The notes: a model not told the origin generated them from the letters alone. 64,000 nucleotides of DNA from Bursaphelenchus xylophilus (GCA_904066235.2 CAJFCV020000003.1:12028001-12092000); one strand, 5' to 3'. Positions 20,304 through 31,827 are shown, numbered from the stretch's first letter. Made by a program: numbers and translations.

Positions 20304-20703
20304 TAGGCATGGCTCCAGGCCGCGCTTTGCAAAATTTTCCGGCCGACTAATTTCTCGGCCCGCCTTCGGGCTTCGATTTTTAGGCCCGGTTTTTTTTGAA
20401 ATCTGAGTTTTGCCCGGAAAAAAGGAAAAAATAAGCTTTTTCGATAGAATTTTTCATTTTTTCGAACACATTGCTGATAGCGAACGTAAAGTGACCTTAT
20501 GTATCTAGGTTTTGCTAAATTTTTCTTTACATTTTGCGAAAATTTGCCATAATTTTCCTCTCATTTCGCGCTTTCTTTCTTTCCAACCTAGTACATATAA
20601 AAATTTTCCGGGCCGAACCGGGCCGGGCTTTCCAAATTTTCCAAGCCCGGGCCCGGGCCGGCCGTGGAGGTTTAAGCCCGGGCCCGGTTTGCAGCCATGC
20701 TTA
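20304..20703. mobile_element. Family F hAT-like element
   Basis: Ends TAGGCATGG / CCATGCTTA; perfect 8-bp duplication GCCTCCAG at 20296-20303 and 20704-20711. 400 bp, inverted relative to the copy at 5527. Confidence 0.85.
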
Positions 20704-20711
20704 GCCTCCAG

Positions 20712-20990
20712 CAAACTCCGCAAATGTTTGTTGTTCCAGAACTGCATGGTTGTGAAAGCACAGAGCAACGCGTCGATCTTGTGGCTATGCAAACAAGGCG
20801 AGCGACCCATAAAGAGAGGGTTTATCACTTTCCAAAAAAAGGGAAAGAATCGAATCAAAAAAGGATTGTTATCACTCCAACCTATCGCATATATAGAGCC
20901 TTTTTTGTGCTGAATTTATTTGTTTCCGAATTTTGATTTGTCGAGGTAAGGATGTAAATTCCATTGTGCAGAAAGTTTGACGTTATTTTT
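20712..20990. other. Unassigned sequence
   Basis: No supported gene; no recognised repeat. Confidence 0.4.
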
Positions 20991-20991
20991 A

Positions 20992-21968
20992 GCGGGGACC
21001 TGTTCGTTGTGCGACGCTTAAATTTAAAAAAAAAAAATTTTATTTGGCAAAAACGTTGGGCTTAGACCACATATCAATCCCTGAAAATTTCAGCTCGCGT
21101 TATGCAACTACAGCCAAGATATTAAATTTTCAGGCGAGAGAGTACGCGAAGAGCGGAGAGTGGTCAGAGAAAAAGCACTTTTTGGCGATATCTTTGCCAA
21201 TTTCGTGGCGGAAAATTGTTTTTTTTTTTGTAAAAATCGCACAAAGTACTTGGACTTTATCTTTATAAACTTTGAAAGGGGCCGGCCCCACTTTTTTGGG
21301 GGGACATTTGAACCTTTTGAGGTTCAAAATTTCTAATTTTGGCAACTCTTTTTTGGAACAAAAATACAATTTTTTTTTTGGATAAAAGGAGTCATTCAAC
21401 GATCCTTTTTTCACAAGAGATACGTGAAATGCGGAGAGTGGTCAGAGAAAAAACACTTTTTGGCCATAGCTTTGCCAGTTTCGTGCGGAAACAATTGATT
21501 TTTTGTGGAAATCACACAAAGTACTTGGACTTTATCTTTATAAGTTTTGAAAGGGGCCGGCCCCACTCTTTTGAGGGACATTTTTTGGGTCGAAAATTCC
21601 TTTTGACCTTTTTCGAAAAAAAAAAATTTTTTGGAAAAATTCTCCTTGTGGCCAAGAGAATACGCGAAGTGCGGAGAGCGTCAGAGAAAAAACACTTTTT
21701 GGCCATATCTTTGCCAGTTTCATGCGGAAAAAATTGATTTTTTGTGGAAACATCACTCTCAACGGTAGAAATAGCCATGAAACTTTTCGTGGCAAAATTC
21801 ACAAAAAAAATTTCGAATTTTCACCAACTTTTTCGACCAAAAAATCCCGGTTGTTTCTGCAAAGCGTGAGCTAAAAATCTCACATAATTCTTAGAAAAAA
21901 TAACAATAAATTTGTCCCGAGTTTTATCAAAATCTGAGCATTTTTATCAAAATCTTGGGCACTCTCCG
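20992..21968. mobile_element. Expanded family B element with internal triplication
   Basis: Family B-like outer ends, but a unit containing GCGGAGAGTGGTCAGAGAAA and AAAGGGGCCGGCCCCAC occurs three times (around 21140, 21430 and 21665). Expansion by internal duplication. Confidence 0.6.
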
Positions 21969-22265
21969 CGGTTAGGTGCATTTCCGACATTATCCATCTT
22001 TCTTTTCCCCATTTTTTGCCGCAAAATCCCAAAAGAATTGGGGAGTTTCGGGTTGGGCAGACAGCCCCAACTTATATAGAAATCCGGCGGATTTAACCGC
22101 CAAACAAAGGGAAAAGAGATTTTGTTTTTTCTACTCTGCTTTTGGGTTGCAGTTTGAGTGTGATGTGGCTAACGACATCTATTTTTCCCAATGTAAATTA
22201 TCATTATATTCGGGATGATTTTGAAAATTTAAGCCTTACAAAATTGCGCTTGCTTTAATCCGATT
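21969..22265. other. Unassigned sequence
   Basis: No gene and no recognised repeat seen. Confidence 0.4.
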
Positions 22266-22269
22266 AGCA

Positions 22270-22385
22270 CTTTTTTCATAAAATGAGTAGACTTTTTTTT
22301 GCGGCGCACAGTGCATTTTCCATCTTTTTGCACTGTGCGAAAGTGCAAAAAATTTGCGACAAAAAGTCTACGCACTTTGTGCAAC
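22270..22385. mobile_element. Short family D element
   Basis: Ends with CATAAAATGAGTAGAC and GTCTACGCACTTTGTG, with two dyads inside. Confidence 0.65.
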
Positions 22386-22391
22386 GACTAT

Positions 22392-22694
22392 TAGCATTTT
22401 CATAAAGTGCCCGGACTTGTTTTCGCTTTCGCACAGTGCATCTTGAACTTTTGTCGCCAACGCACTGTGGGTTTTTGTCTTCGCGCACCGTGCAAACCTC
22501 GAAAAAGCCGATTTCACTGTGCACATTTTTGATCAAAATCGCCGCGGCGCAGTTGAGAAAAGCTTACGTCGCAGCGATATTTCGAATGCACAGTGCAAAA
22601 CCAAAGAAAGGTCCAATGCACGGTGCAAAAAATCGCGGGTGTTTGTGCACAGTGCGCGCAGCGACAAAAGTCCAGGCACTTTATGAAAATGCTA
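22392..22694. mobile_element. Family D element, complete
   Basis: Ends TAGCATTTTCATAAAGTGC and GCACTTTATGAAAATGCTA are inverted and flanked by TTA/TAA. About eight dyads inside, irregularly spaced. Confidence 0.75.
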
Positions 22695-22705
22695 ATAGTA
22701 GTATT

Positions 22706-24141
22706 CGTTTTTCATAAAGTGCGTAGACTTTTTTCGCGGCGCACAGTGCACAAAAAACCTTTTTTTTGCACCGTGCGCCACGAATTTGCACAGTGCAAAG
22801 CGAACTCTTTTCTTTGCACAGTGCATGTCGCCGAAAACCAAGGCTATTTTTTTGCGTTTTGCACTGTGCGAAAAGAGAAAAATGCACTGTGCGTTGGCGA
22901 CAAAGCGTGGGAAAAAGTTCAAACTGCACAGTGCATAAACCCCTTTTTGCACCGTGCGCCACGAGTTTGCACAGTGCAAAAAAGTCTTTTCTTGATTTTT
23001 GCACGGTGCGGCCGGGACCGGAAACTTGCACAGTGCAAACGGCTTTTTTGAGGTCTGCACTGTGCAAAAAGAGAAAAATGCACTGTGCATTGGCGACAAG
23101 CGCGGGAAAAAGTTATAAGTGCGCTGTTTGTGCACAGTGCACGCTTTAATCGTATCAATATTTTTTTTCATAAGTTTCATAAAGTGCATGGACATTTGTC
23201 GCGGGCCGCACAGTGCGCGAAAACCCCCGGTTTTGCACCGTGCATTCCACATTTTCTTTGGTTTTCGCACAGTGCACACGAAATATCGGCGTGACGCCAG
23301 GAATTTGCATTGTGCAAACGACTTTTTTGAGGTCTGCACTTTACGAAAAGAGAAAAATGCACTGTGCGTTGGCGACAAAGCGTGGGAAAAAGTTCAAACT
23401 GCACAGTGCATAAACCCTTTTTTGCACCGTGCGTCACGAATTTGCACAGTGCAAAGCAAATTTTTTTTCGCACAGTGCATGTCGCCAAAAATCACGGCTA
23501 TTTTTTTGAGGTTTGCACTGTGCGAAAAGAGAAAAATGCACTGTGCGTTGGCGATGGGAAAAAGTTCAAAATTCACACTGTTTGTGCACAGTGCACAAAA
23601 ACCCCAATTTTGCACCGTACATTTCAAAAAAATTTGTTTCTTGGTTTTTGCACGGTGCGGTCTTGGTTCCTGGAATTTGCACAGTGCAAACAGCTTTTTT
23701 GAGGTCTGCACTGTGCGAAAAGAGAAAAATGCACTGTGCGTTGGCGACAAGTGTGGGAAAAAGTTCAAAATACACTGCTTGTGCACAGTGCACAAAAAAC
23801 CCAAGTTTGCACCGTGCAAAAACCAAGAAAAAAAATTTTTTTTTGAAATGCACAGTGCAAAATTGGGTTTTTTTTTGTGCACTGTGCGAAAAGAGAAAAG
23901 TGCACTGTGCGTTGGTTCAAAATACATGGCTTCTGCACAGTGCACAAAAAACCCAATTCTGCACTGTGCAAAAAATCAAAAAAAAATTTTTTGATTTTTG
24001 CACTGTGCAAACGGCTTTTTTGAGGTCTGCACTGTGCGAAAAAGGAAAAATGCACTGTGCGTTGGCGACGAGTGTTGGAGAAGGTTCAAAATGCCCCGTG
24101 CAAACGTGAAAAAATGTCCATGCACTTTATGAAAACACTAA
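22706..24141. mobile_element. Large family D dyad element (1.4 kb)
   Basis: Terminal words TTTTCATAAAGTGCGTAGAC at the left and GTCCATGCACTTTATGAAAA at the right. Inside, dozens of GCACNGTGC dyads sit in a reiterated module (dyad, GAAAAGAGAAAAAT, dyad, GTTGGCGACAA, GGGAAAAAGTTCAA). A second internal pair of ends near 23170-23190 suggests two elements joined. Confidence 0.75.
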
Positions 24142-24147
24142 TAATCC

Positions 24148-24464
24148 AGTTTACAACGCTTTTTTCGACCCTCTTATTCATTCTTTTTACCCAAATGTGT
24201 GCCTAATAGCGATATCATGTCATGTAATTTGAGTCGGATTAATGTTTTCCCAGAAAAACAAGCCATTTATGAAGCGAGTTGGTGCTGGACAAACATAAAA
24301 AAAATTAGTTAGAGCTAAAAAAATTTTGTTGTTTTATGGCTCCGCTGTCTTCGAATGTAAATCAGCTTTGTCAAAGGGCAATTTGTAGGGGGCTTTGGGG
24401 TTGCCGGTCTCAAAAAACACTTGGAATATAATGAATAAGTTGTTTTGCTCCTTGCTAGCATTTT
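24148..24464. other. Unassigned spacer between dyad elements
   Basis: AT-rich, no gene, no recognised repeat. Confidence 0.4.
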
Positions 24465-24465
24465 C

Positions 24466-25424
24466 ATAAAGTGCTTACCACGGTTTTTTTGAAAGTGCGT
24501 TCACATTTTTTGCACGGTGCAAGGGTTATTTTGAACAATTTTTTGCACTGTGCGCGAGCCATTTTGAACAATTTTTTGCACGGTGCGAGGCATCTTGGAC
24601 TATTTTTTGCACAGTGCGCGGGGCATCTTGAACCATTTTTCGCACTGTGCGGAGGCATTTTTAACTATTTTTTGCACGGTGCGCGGGGCATCTTGAACTA
24701 TTTTTTGCACGGTGCGCGGGGCATCTTGAACTATTTTTTGCACGTTGCGACGCATTTTGAATCATTTCTTGCACTGTGCGCGGAGCATCTTGAACTATTT
24801 TTTGCACTGTGCGCGGGCCATTTTGAACCATTTTTTGCACAGTGCGGAGGCCACTTTGAATCATTTTTTGCACTGTGCGCGTGTCATTTTGAACTATTTT
24901 GCACTCTTCGCTGACGATTTTGTACCATCTTGCACGGTGCGCACAGTGCATTTTGCCTCTTTTCTGCACGGTGCGGGTGCCATTTTTAACCATTTTTGCA
25001 CGGTGCGACGCATTTTGAACTATTTCTTCGCACTGTGCGCGAGCCATTTTGAATCATTTTTTGCACTGTGCGTTGACGATTTTGTACCCTCTTGCACGGT
25101 GCGCACAGTGCATTCCGCTTGTTTTTTGCACCGTGCGCGGGCACTTTGCGTTTTTTTGCACGGTGCACCGACCATTTCGAACCATTTTGCACTGTGCAAT
25201 CTGTCGCGCTCGCAAAATTCGCGGCGATGTTCCCGATTGCACAGTGCAAAAGGTCAAATGCACAGTGCGTTTTTCCAAAAGAAAAAATGCACAGTGCGGA
25301 AGGTTTGCGACGTCGCAGAGCTTTTCGCACTGTGCACTTCTCTTTTTGCACAGTGCAATTCAAAAATAGATGCATAATGCACTGTGCGCCGAGAAAAAAA
25401 AGTCCGCGCAGTTTATGAAAAGAA
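24466..25424. mobile_element. Family D element with a 32-33 bp phased dyad array
   Basis: Starts TAGCATTTTCATAAAGTGC and ends near GTCCGCGCAGTTTATGAAAA. Dyad starts at 24512, 24545, 24578, 24609, 24642, 24674, 24707, 24740, 24771, 24804, 24837 and 24870 are 31-33 bp apart; the rhythm resumes to about 25189. Spacers share a core CATTTTGAACYATTTTTT. Confidence 0.8.
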
Positions 25425-25428
25425 CTTC

Positions 25429-25615
25429 GGTCAGTCGGGAAAATAATGAGCACAATGTGACATCGAAAATTGCATCGCCGCCGCCCACAAAACTGAAGTG
25501 AAAAGAAATTTGATTTTGTCGCGACACAGTTCATTTTCGCGGCGCGCCGAGAACATCGCGGCGGCGATGTGATTCCCGATGCGACCGAATGCTCATTATT
25601 TTCCCTACAGACTGA
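25429..25615. mobile_element. Family A MITE (ATGAGCAC subfamily)
   Basis: About 187 bp; left end slightly eroded (GTCAGTCGGGAAAATAATG), right end CCCTACAGACTGA. Confidence 0.7.
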
Positions 25616-25754
25616 TCAGATCTCTTTCAAAAAGTGCTCCTTTTTTATGCCCGGTCTTCCACATCCTTCTCAACAACCCGTGGTATTTCGAGAACTACCG
25701 GAAGTATCGTTATGATGTATGTGTTTGTTTAAGAACGTATTTTTCATTCTTCAG

Positions 25755-28700
25755 ATGCCTTTATTCACACTAATGGCGCGATTACGGGTTCGCTTCGTAG
25801 TTTTCGTAGGAATTGCGGTCACTATGGTCGTATTGCTGTTCAATATGAACACTGAGTTCATGGTTAGTCAGAAGGAGGTGGTCAGGTTTTACATGACGCC
25901 CGAGTTTGAATTGGCGCCTCAAGACGAAAATTGGTAAGGTTTTTACATATATGTAGATAGATGTATACATGATAGTAATTTTGCATCCATTTTTTGGACT
26001 TTCAAAAAAATAGGAAAAGTTTACGCATTTTTGAAAAAAACAGTGCTTTGTTGCATATAGTGTATCAGTCTGTCGGGAAAATAATGTGGATTCGTCGCGA
26101 CTTAAAATCGCACATCATCGCTTGGCTTGCCGCGGTTGGGGATTTGGTCAGTTGCGATAAAACCACATTATTTTTCCGACAGAGTGATAAAGAAGTTAAT
26201 TTTGCCCAAGGTTGAGCCTTGAGGCCTCTCATTAGCATTTTCATAAAGTGCATGGATATTTTTTCACTTTCTCACAGTGCGTCCGGAATTTTTTCCGACG
26301 CTTGTGGTCAACGCACAAAATTGAAGAAAATTTTCATCGTATAACATATCACACCTCATTTTTTTCAATTTGAAAAAAAAAACTCCATCGTATAAAGCGT
26401 CACACCTTATTCTTTTTCATTTGAAAAAATTTTCATCGTATAACATGTCACACCTTATTTTTTTCCGCTTGAAAAAAAATTCCATCGTATAACATGTCAC
26501 ACCTCATTTTTTCAATTTGAAAAAAATTTCCATCGTATAACATGTCACACCTCATTTTTTCAATTTGAAAAAAAATTCCATCGTATAACATGTCACACCT
26601 CATTTTTTCAATTTGAAAAAAATTTCCATCGTATAACATGTCACACCTCATTTCTTCAATTTTCAAAATGAGGGGGAGTGTTTAAAAAAGGAGTGTTCGG
26701 ATTGGGCGGGAGAGTTCAGAAAAGGGGTAGAGTTTTGCCGCAACGGCGAAACCCCAAAAAGAAAAGGTGTTAGAAAAGATAATATATACGTACGGTGCAC
26801 GAAAAAAGGGGGTTTTTATTGACCGAGCGTGACAAATGTCCATGCACTTTATGAAAATACTAGTGGGTTGTTTTCTATAGTGAAATTTTGTCATACAGGA
26901 TGTTCGGTGTACACAGGTTTGAGTAAAATTTCATTTCAGGAAGTTGCTAATCGATCTGGACTGCTTTAACCGTCTCAGCAAAAATCTCCCTTGCCAAGCG
27001 CCACTTCAAGTCGCTTCTTTCTCCAATACCTCCGTATCATCACACTTTTCCCCGGTATATCGTCTTTCCCGCGATACCACGCACGATTTCACCACTTTCA
27101 CGCCACTGAACGCAACCCATCCCACCCGTTTGATCGTGAATTTCGAGTTCTGGAAGCCGAAAGAAATCGGGCTGGTGAATGGAGAACAAGTCGAAGTTGC
27201 GGTCCCTGACGATCTTGATGCCTTCACGAGGAAATGGCACAAGTCCGAAGCCATCGAATGCACCGGAATTGGCGCAAAAAACCGCCTTTTCTGGGATGCA
27301 CGGCGGGTTCTGCCGCTCCGCGTGGTCAAGGAAGTGATGGCGCCGTTTCGCGATTTTTGCGACCGAAACAACAGAACTGCGTTCATCACAAGTGGCAGTT
27401 TATTGGGTGAGTGAAATTGATGATGAAAAATAACTTCACGAAAGTTCATGGGCAATGAAGCCATCATAAAAATTACAGTGAAACCGCTGTAGTATCAGTC
27501 TGTCGGGAAAATAATGAGGACTCTGACGCATCGAAAATCGCATCGCCGCTGAGAAAATGAATTGTGTCGCGGCAAAATCAAATTGCTTTTCACTTCAGCG
27601 ACGCGACCGACATTTTTCTCATTATTTTCCCGACAGATTGATACTCGGCATAAAATCTTCTGAGAATTTGCACGGTGCTCCTTTGGCGTGTTGCTGCGGA
27701 AATTGCAAAAAAGTCCCCAAAAACCGCATTTTGCACAGTGCAATTTGGAGTTTTTGGATTTTTTTGCTTTCGTCGTAGATGATTCCCATTTGTCGCAGCG
27801 ACAAATCGTTTTTTTCAGAATCAGAATTTGCGGTCCCTGATGAATTGCGAGGGCTTTTTGCGCCGACGTCCATGCCCCTCGGTTTCTCTCCAGGCCGCAT
27901 ATCCGTCTGTCGGGAAAATAATGAGCGCAATTTCTTTTTTTATTAATAATATCGGTCTGTCGGGAAAATAACGGCGGATCGTCGCGCCTCGGAATCATCC
28001 ATTATCGCTCTGCGACTGCAAGCCGCGGCTTGGGATTTGGTGCGCGATAGCGGCGAGGCGCGACATTTTGATGCGACGATCCGCCGTTATTTTCCCGACA
28101 GACTGATAACGAGCATAATGTCGCTGAAGTGAAAAGCAACTTGATTTCGCCGCGAAGACAATTCATTTTCTCTGCGATTTCTGATGCGACATTGTGATCG
28201 TTACTTTCCCGACTTACTGACTCCACTACGTTTTTTTAAAAGTGTAGCGACACAGTTCGAAATGCACTTTGCCGCGCGATATTCGGTTGCACACCCCAAC
28301 TTTGATTAAAATTGGTCTGTCGGAAAAATAGTGAGCGCAATGTCGCATCGAAAATCGCATCGCCGCAGTGTCGCAGCAACACCAAATTTGCTTTTCATTT
28401 CATCGCCACGGTTGGCCGAGCGACATTGCCCTCATTATTTCCCCGACAGGATAATTGCCCTCTCCTTGTGAATCAATCAATTCATAATCTCCTTTCAGGA
28501 TGGTACCGCGAGTGCTCGATAATCCCGCACACCACGGACATTGACTTTGGCCTCATGATCTCCAACTACTCCCGAGAATTCGAACATCTCCTCGACCGAA
28601 ACTACGAGTTGTTCTGGGCATTGGGCGATGGGAACACCTCAATGGAGCTCTCTTTTCATGTGGGCAACGTCAAAACCGACCTGTTCTTCTTGTTCGACTA

Positions 28701-29839
28701 CAACTCCACTCATTCGTATTTCTCGGGAATGCTGGTTTCGGCACGAAAAGAGTTGTTTTGGATCTACCCGAAAATCGACAGGATATGCGCCGGCAATTTG
28801 CTGGGCAGCCTGATGTATGTTCCGTGCAATACGGAGGAGTTTTTGAGGGTAGGTGAAGAGTTTTAAAAAAAAAGTAAAAACAGAAAAATTTCAAAAATTT
28901 TTCAGAAAATCTTTTATCTCACGCTTTAAATGATTACAAAAAAGTCAAAAATTAGTCTGAAAAACACCGAAAAAATTTCAAACCGGCTACTTTTTAGTCA
29001 AAAAATTCTGTCGGGATAATAATGAACACTCTGTCCCTGCGCCAATTGCATCGCTGAAGTGAAAGCAATTTGATTTTCTCGCGACACAATTCATTTCCTT
29101 GGCGGCGCACGTCAAACTGAGATAATCTAAAACAGTCCGGTGAATGGATTGGCAATTTGCCAAAAAAAGACGCGAAAAAACGTTTTGTCGGGGAAGAAAT
29201 GGGGAATTTTTGGGGCGAGAGAGTACGTTTTTGCGTGTCTTTTTTCTCTCTTTCTCTGCGAAATAGACGAAGTGTAAAAAACCGATAGCGAAGAGTCTAT
29301 TCTGGTCACCGGACTCCTCAGTTTGACGTGCGGCGATACGATTTTTGATGCGACAGAGTGCACATAATTTTCCCGACAGACTGATAAAGCACTCTTTTAG
29401 CCATATCTCTAACATTGTCCTTCATGGTAGAGATAGAGATGAAACTTTTCATGGCAAAATTTGCTTTAAGCTATCGCATTTTGGCGTCTTTTCGAGCTAA
29501 AAATCTCGGTTGTTTCTGCTAAGTGCGCGCTAGGATTCTCGGATATGTCTTCGAAAGTTTTATTGTAAACTTTTCCAAGTTTCATCAAAATCTGAGTGTC
29601 CCACTTCCCCTATAAAGCAAGATTTTCATTTTTTGCTGACGTATATTTACCTATTAATATTAACGTATATATGAACATTTTAGGCCGACTATGGGCCGGA
29701 CTGGATGGTCGATTCCCCATCGAGAAAGTACTACTTTGACAAATCTGGAAAGAATATTATGCCCGGGAAGACGTTCACCAAACAGCAATGGAGGCATGTC
29801 TATCGGCAGCTGCGTGGCTACAAGAAGCACAGTAGTTAG
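25755..29839 (+). CDS. Fukutin/LicD-like type II membrane protein, 383 residues
   Basis: Likely a Golgi/ER nucleotidyltransferase-like protein acting on glycans; fukutin relatives transfer ribitol-phosphate in O-mannosyl glycan assembly. Exons 25755-25933, 26940-27406, 28499-28848 and 29684-29839 join in frame (1152 bp). The ATG at 25755 directly follows a TTCTTCAG acceptor; a second in-frame ATG is at 25773. A membrane anchor (residues ~12-30, VRFVVFVGIAVTMVVLLF) is followed by a lumenal stem. The catalytic-type region spans exons 2-3: SGSLLGWYRECSIIPHTTD then DIDFG, matching the fukutin SSGTCLGWYR...DVDLG block with its DxD-type acidic pair. Exon 4 (ADYGPDWMVD) matches the family C-terminus. 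An upstream open stretch (25629-25716) ending in a GTATGT donor could be an additional 5' exon. Introns carry family A, D and E elements. Confidence 0.88.
26064..26187. mobile_element. Family A MITE (ATGTGGATT subfamily)
   Basis: 124 bp, TA both sides, in fukutin-like intron 1. Confidence 0.8.
26232..26862. mobile_element. Family D element split by a family E element
   Basis: Starts TAGCATTTTCATAAAGTGC, ends GTCCATGCACTTTATGAAAA. The middle (about 26316-26760) is family E sequence, so the order of insertion is D then E. Confidence 0.75.
26316..26760. repeat. Family E tandem array, 48-bp unit
   Basis: Units containing CATCGTATAACATGTCACAC recur at 48-bp steps (about 26481, 26529, 26577 and 26625). 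The right side matches the end of the 8390 copy (GTAGAGTTTTGCCGCAACG). Confidence 0.75.
27494..27641. mobile_element. Family A MITE (ATGAGGAC variant)
   Basis: 148 bp, TA both sides, in fukutin-like intron 2. Confidence 0.8.
27655..27745. repeat. Family D fragment
   Basis: Two dyads (GCACGGTGC, GCACAGTGC) without recognisable ends. Confidence 0.4.
27902..28220. mobile_element. Family A MITE containing a nested family A MITE
   Basis: Outer ends at 27902 and 28220; an ACGGCGGATC-subfamily copy occupies 27952-28106. The outer copy is the ATGAGC type, so two subfamilies were active at different times. Confidence 0.75.
27952..28106. mobile_element. Family A MITE (ACGGCGGATC subfamily), nested
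   Basis: 155 bp with inverted ends extended through GGCGGATCGTCGCG. Confidence 0.8.
28312..28451. mobile_element. Family A MITE, diverged
   Basis: Left end TTGGTCTGTCGGAAAAATAG; right end truncated at CCCCGACAGGA. Ends 47 bp before fukutin-like exon 3. Confidence 0.7.
29005..29384. mobile_element. Family A MITE split by a short unrelated TIR element
   Basis: MITE ends at 29005 and 29384; the insert (about 29109-29329) has ends ACGTCAAACTGAG / CTCAGTTTGACGT and no family match. Confidence 0.7.
29390..29612. repeat. Family B MITE, right half
   Basis: Family B interior words and the right end TCATCAAAATCTGAGTGTCCC; the left part is missing. Confidence 0.6.
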
Positions 29840-29990
29840 AGACATTTCTATCGACAATTCTAGTCGCTCTAAAATTTTGTTAAAGTACTGAAGTCACATA
29901 TTTCGCTAATGTTTTTTTATACGGGTGGGCATTATTTCGACCATATCAAAACTTCTTGATCTCTATATTTGATTATTGTTATTGTTGACG

Positions 29991-29996
29991 AATAAA
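29991..29996 (+). terminator. Poly(A) signal of the fukutin-like gene
   Basis: AATAAA 152 bp after the TAG at 29837-29839. Confidence 0.6.
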
Positions 29997-29999
29997 TGG

Positions 30000-31405
30000 A
30001 GAATGTAAATTTGCTTCTCTACTCGATGTTTCTGGTTCGAAATTTATATTACAATAAAGCTAAAAGTTCAGGTCAGCGATACTAGGGACCGCCTCGGTTC
30101 GCCGTTGTATGGGGCAGGCTAAGAGAAGGCTTAATTAGAGAGGAATAATAAGATTGATCGGTTCCTCGGATAGCTCATCACCTATTTGAAGTAATATTTT
30201 ACATGTACTCACGTCTACAGTATCCAGATAAAAGTTACGGATCCTCGTTTTTTGCCAAAAATTTTGGTCTTTTTTATTCATGTTCATTTTAAACTGTATA
30301 AAACACAATTGAATGAGATTTCGGGGTAAAGAAACTAACAGCTAAAATTAGAAAAAGTGGACATATTATAAGCCTCCGCCAGGTCTTCGCCAAGTGTCAG
30401 ATTCCACGGAACCTGGAGTTATCCACGATGCGTCAACTCGACGGAATTTACGGAGAGAGAGATGTCCCCTGTGTCAACTGTTTCCCCAGTTGTTTATCCC
30501 CGATGTTCGAGAATGTTCGATGGAGAGATCCCGAAGCGGAGATCCTGAATCACGACACCGTAACCTTCGCCGAGGTTTTATCCCGTATTCACTTTGGTCA
30601 GAAGTAGTTGTAGTTGTAGTGTTGTAGTTGTCGTGTGTTGTGAAGTGTTGTGTTGTTGTTTTTGAGTAATTGTGTTTTATTGAGTTTTTTTGTAGTTGTT
30701 ATTCCATTGATAAATCATTTATTCGAGCTGATTTGATCTTATTCTCGTGTTCATATTTAAGGGGAACGATATCTTTCGATTACCCGACATCCACATACGC
30801 AACCTTCCACTTGGGAGGCCGAGTTATTTCAGGTAGAATCGGTAGCGTAAGGTAATCGACAGAAGAAACCACCGCAAGACCACAGCCAGATCGTTGAATT
30901 TCTTTTCTATCCGAAGGTGGAATCGGACACCAAGCCTAGTGTCCGCCGAGTATCCATCGGTTTGCCAGGCCCCGTAGACATTTCATACAACCTTTTTTCG
31001 GGTATAAAACTGCCCTACTATCCGGTTCGATCGATTTTGTGTTGACCCAAACTGTAGACGACCCGAAAAGTCGGGTCGCGGTTTTTTGATACCTTGCCGT
31101 TTTTTTTCATTTTTTACTGTGCAATTCACAATGAACAAAATTATTTTCAATTTTTTGTGTTTATTAGGATTATTACTGTGTGTAAAAATATACATATTTG
31201 CACTGTTTGGACCTGAATTCGAAGGCTTACAACAATATAAGATTAGAGTAGGAGGTTATGTTATATCTGCATTGGGAAGAAACAACCTTAAGGCTCAATA
31301 TGAGAGAGTGTTCTGCGCTAATGTGGACGAGTTGAGAGAGGGATAAATAGGGCAAAGAGGCAACAACAACAATGACTAGAGGGCCCCAAACTTTTCTTCG
31401 ATTTT
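30000..31405. other. Gene-poor stretch with low-complexity TTG tract
   Basis: A TTG/GTAGTTGT-rich tract lies at 30605-30665. A hairpin (CGACCCG/CGGGTCG) lies at 31061-31079. An ATG at 31131 opens a 71-codon frame with a hydrophobic N-terminus (MNKIIFNFLCLLGLLLCVK), which could be a small secreted or membrane peptide but has no splice or homology support. The region may contain eroded retroelement sequence; not provable by eye. Confidence 0.35.
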
Positions 31406-31408
31406 ATA

Positions 31409-31662
31409 CAGTGACGGATCTGATCCAGTGACAAAAAACGTACCATTTTCCATCCGGGAAGTATTAAAAATGTGGCAAAATGCCTCGATGTCTAACTAAA
31501 AAACTCTGTTTTTAAGGGTTCCCTCACAAAAAGCTCGGAGTGCTTCTGAAATCTGAAATCGGAGTTTTTTCACTTGGAGAGAGAGGTATTTTGCCAAATT
31601 TTTTGATGCTTCCCGGATGCAAAATGCTACGTTTTCTGCCATTGAATAAGGTCCGCCGCTGT
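31409..31662. mobile_element. Family C element, TA duplication
   Basis: CAGTGACGGATC start and GGTCCGCCGCTG end flanked by TA; inner inverted blocks TTTTCCATCCGGGAAGTA and complement. Confidence 0.75.
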
Positions 31663-31690
31663 AAGCCTATAGGACAGTTATCAATCAATA

Positions 31691-31827
31691 CCAGTCTGTC
31701 GGGAAAATAATGTGGAGTTGTCGCAGTAAAATATCTCGCGTAGTCGCAAAAAATTTCTAGCCGCTGAGCCGTCACAATTGATGGCGATTCCAGCGCGACG
31801 AATCCACATTATTTTCCCGACAGACGA
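31691..31827. mobile_element. Family A MITE (ATGTGGA subfamily)
   Basis: 137 bp, inverted ends CCAGTCTGTCGGG / CCCGACAGACGA. Confidence 0.75.

Noticed and set aside
22692..23994. Long open frames rich in Cys, Thr, Val, His (228 and 291 codons) on both strands
   Set aside because: They arise because the dyad repeat GCACNGTGC and its spacers lack stop codons in several frames; peptide strings repeat with the DNA modules, and overlapping frames on both strands look alike.
24512..25189. CRISPR-like regularly spaced repeats
   Set aside because: The repeat is only 9 bp, the spacers are related to each other, and the genome is plainly eukaryotic with spliced genes.
30394..30627. 77-codon frame before the TTG tract
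   Set aside because: No domain, ends in a Val run produced by the simple repeat.
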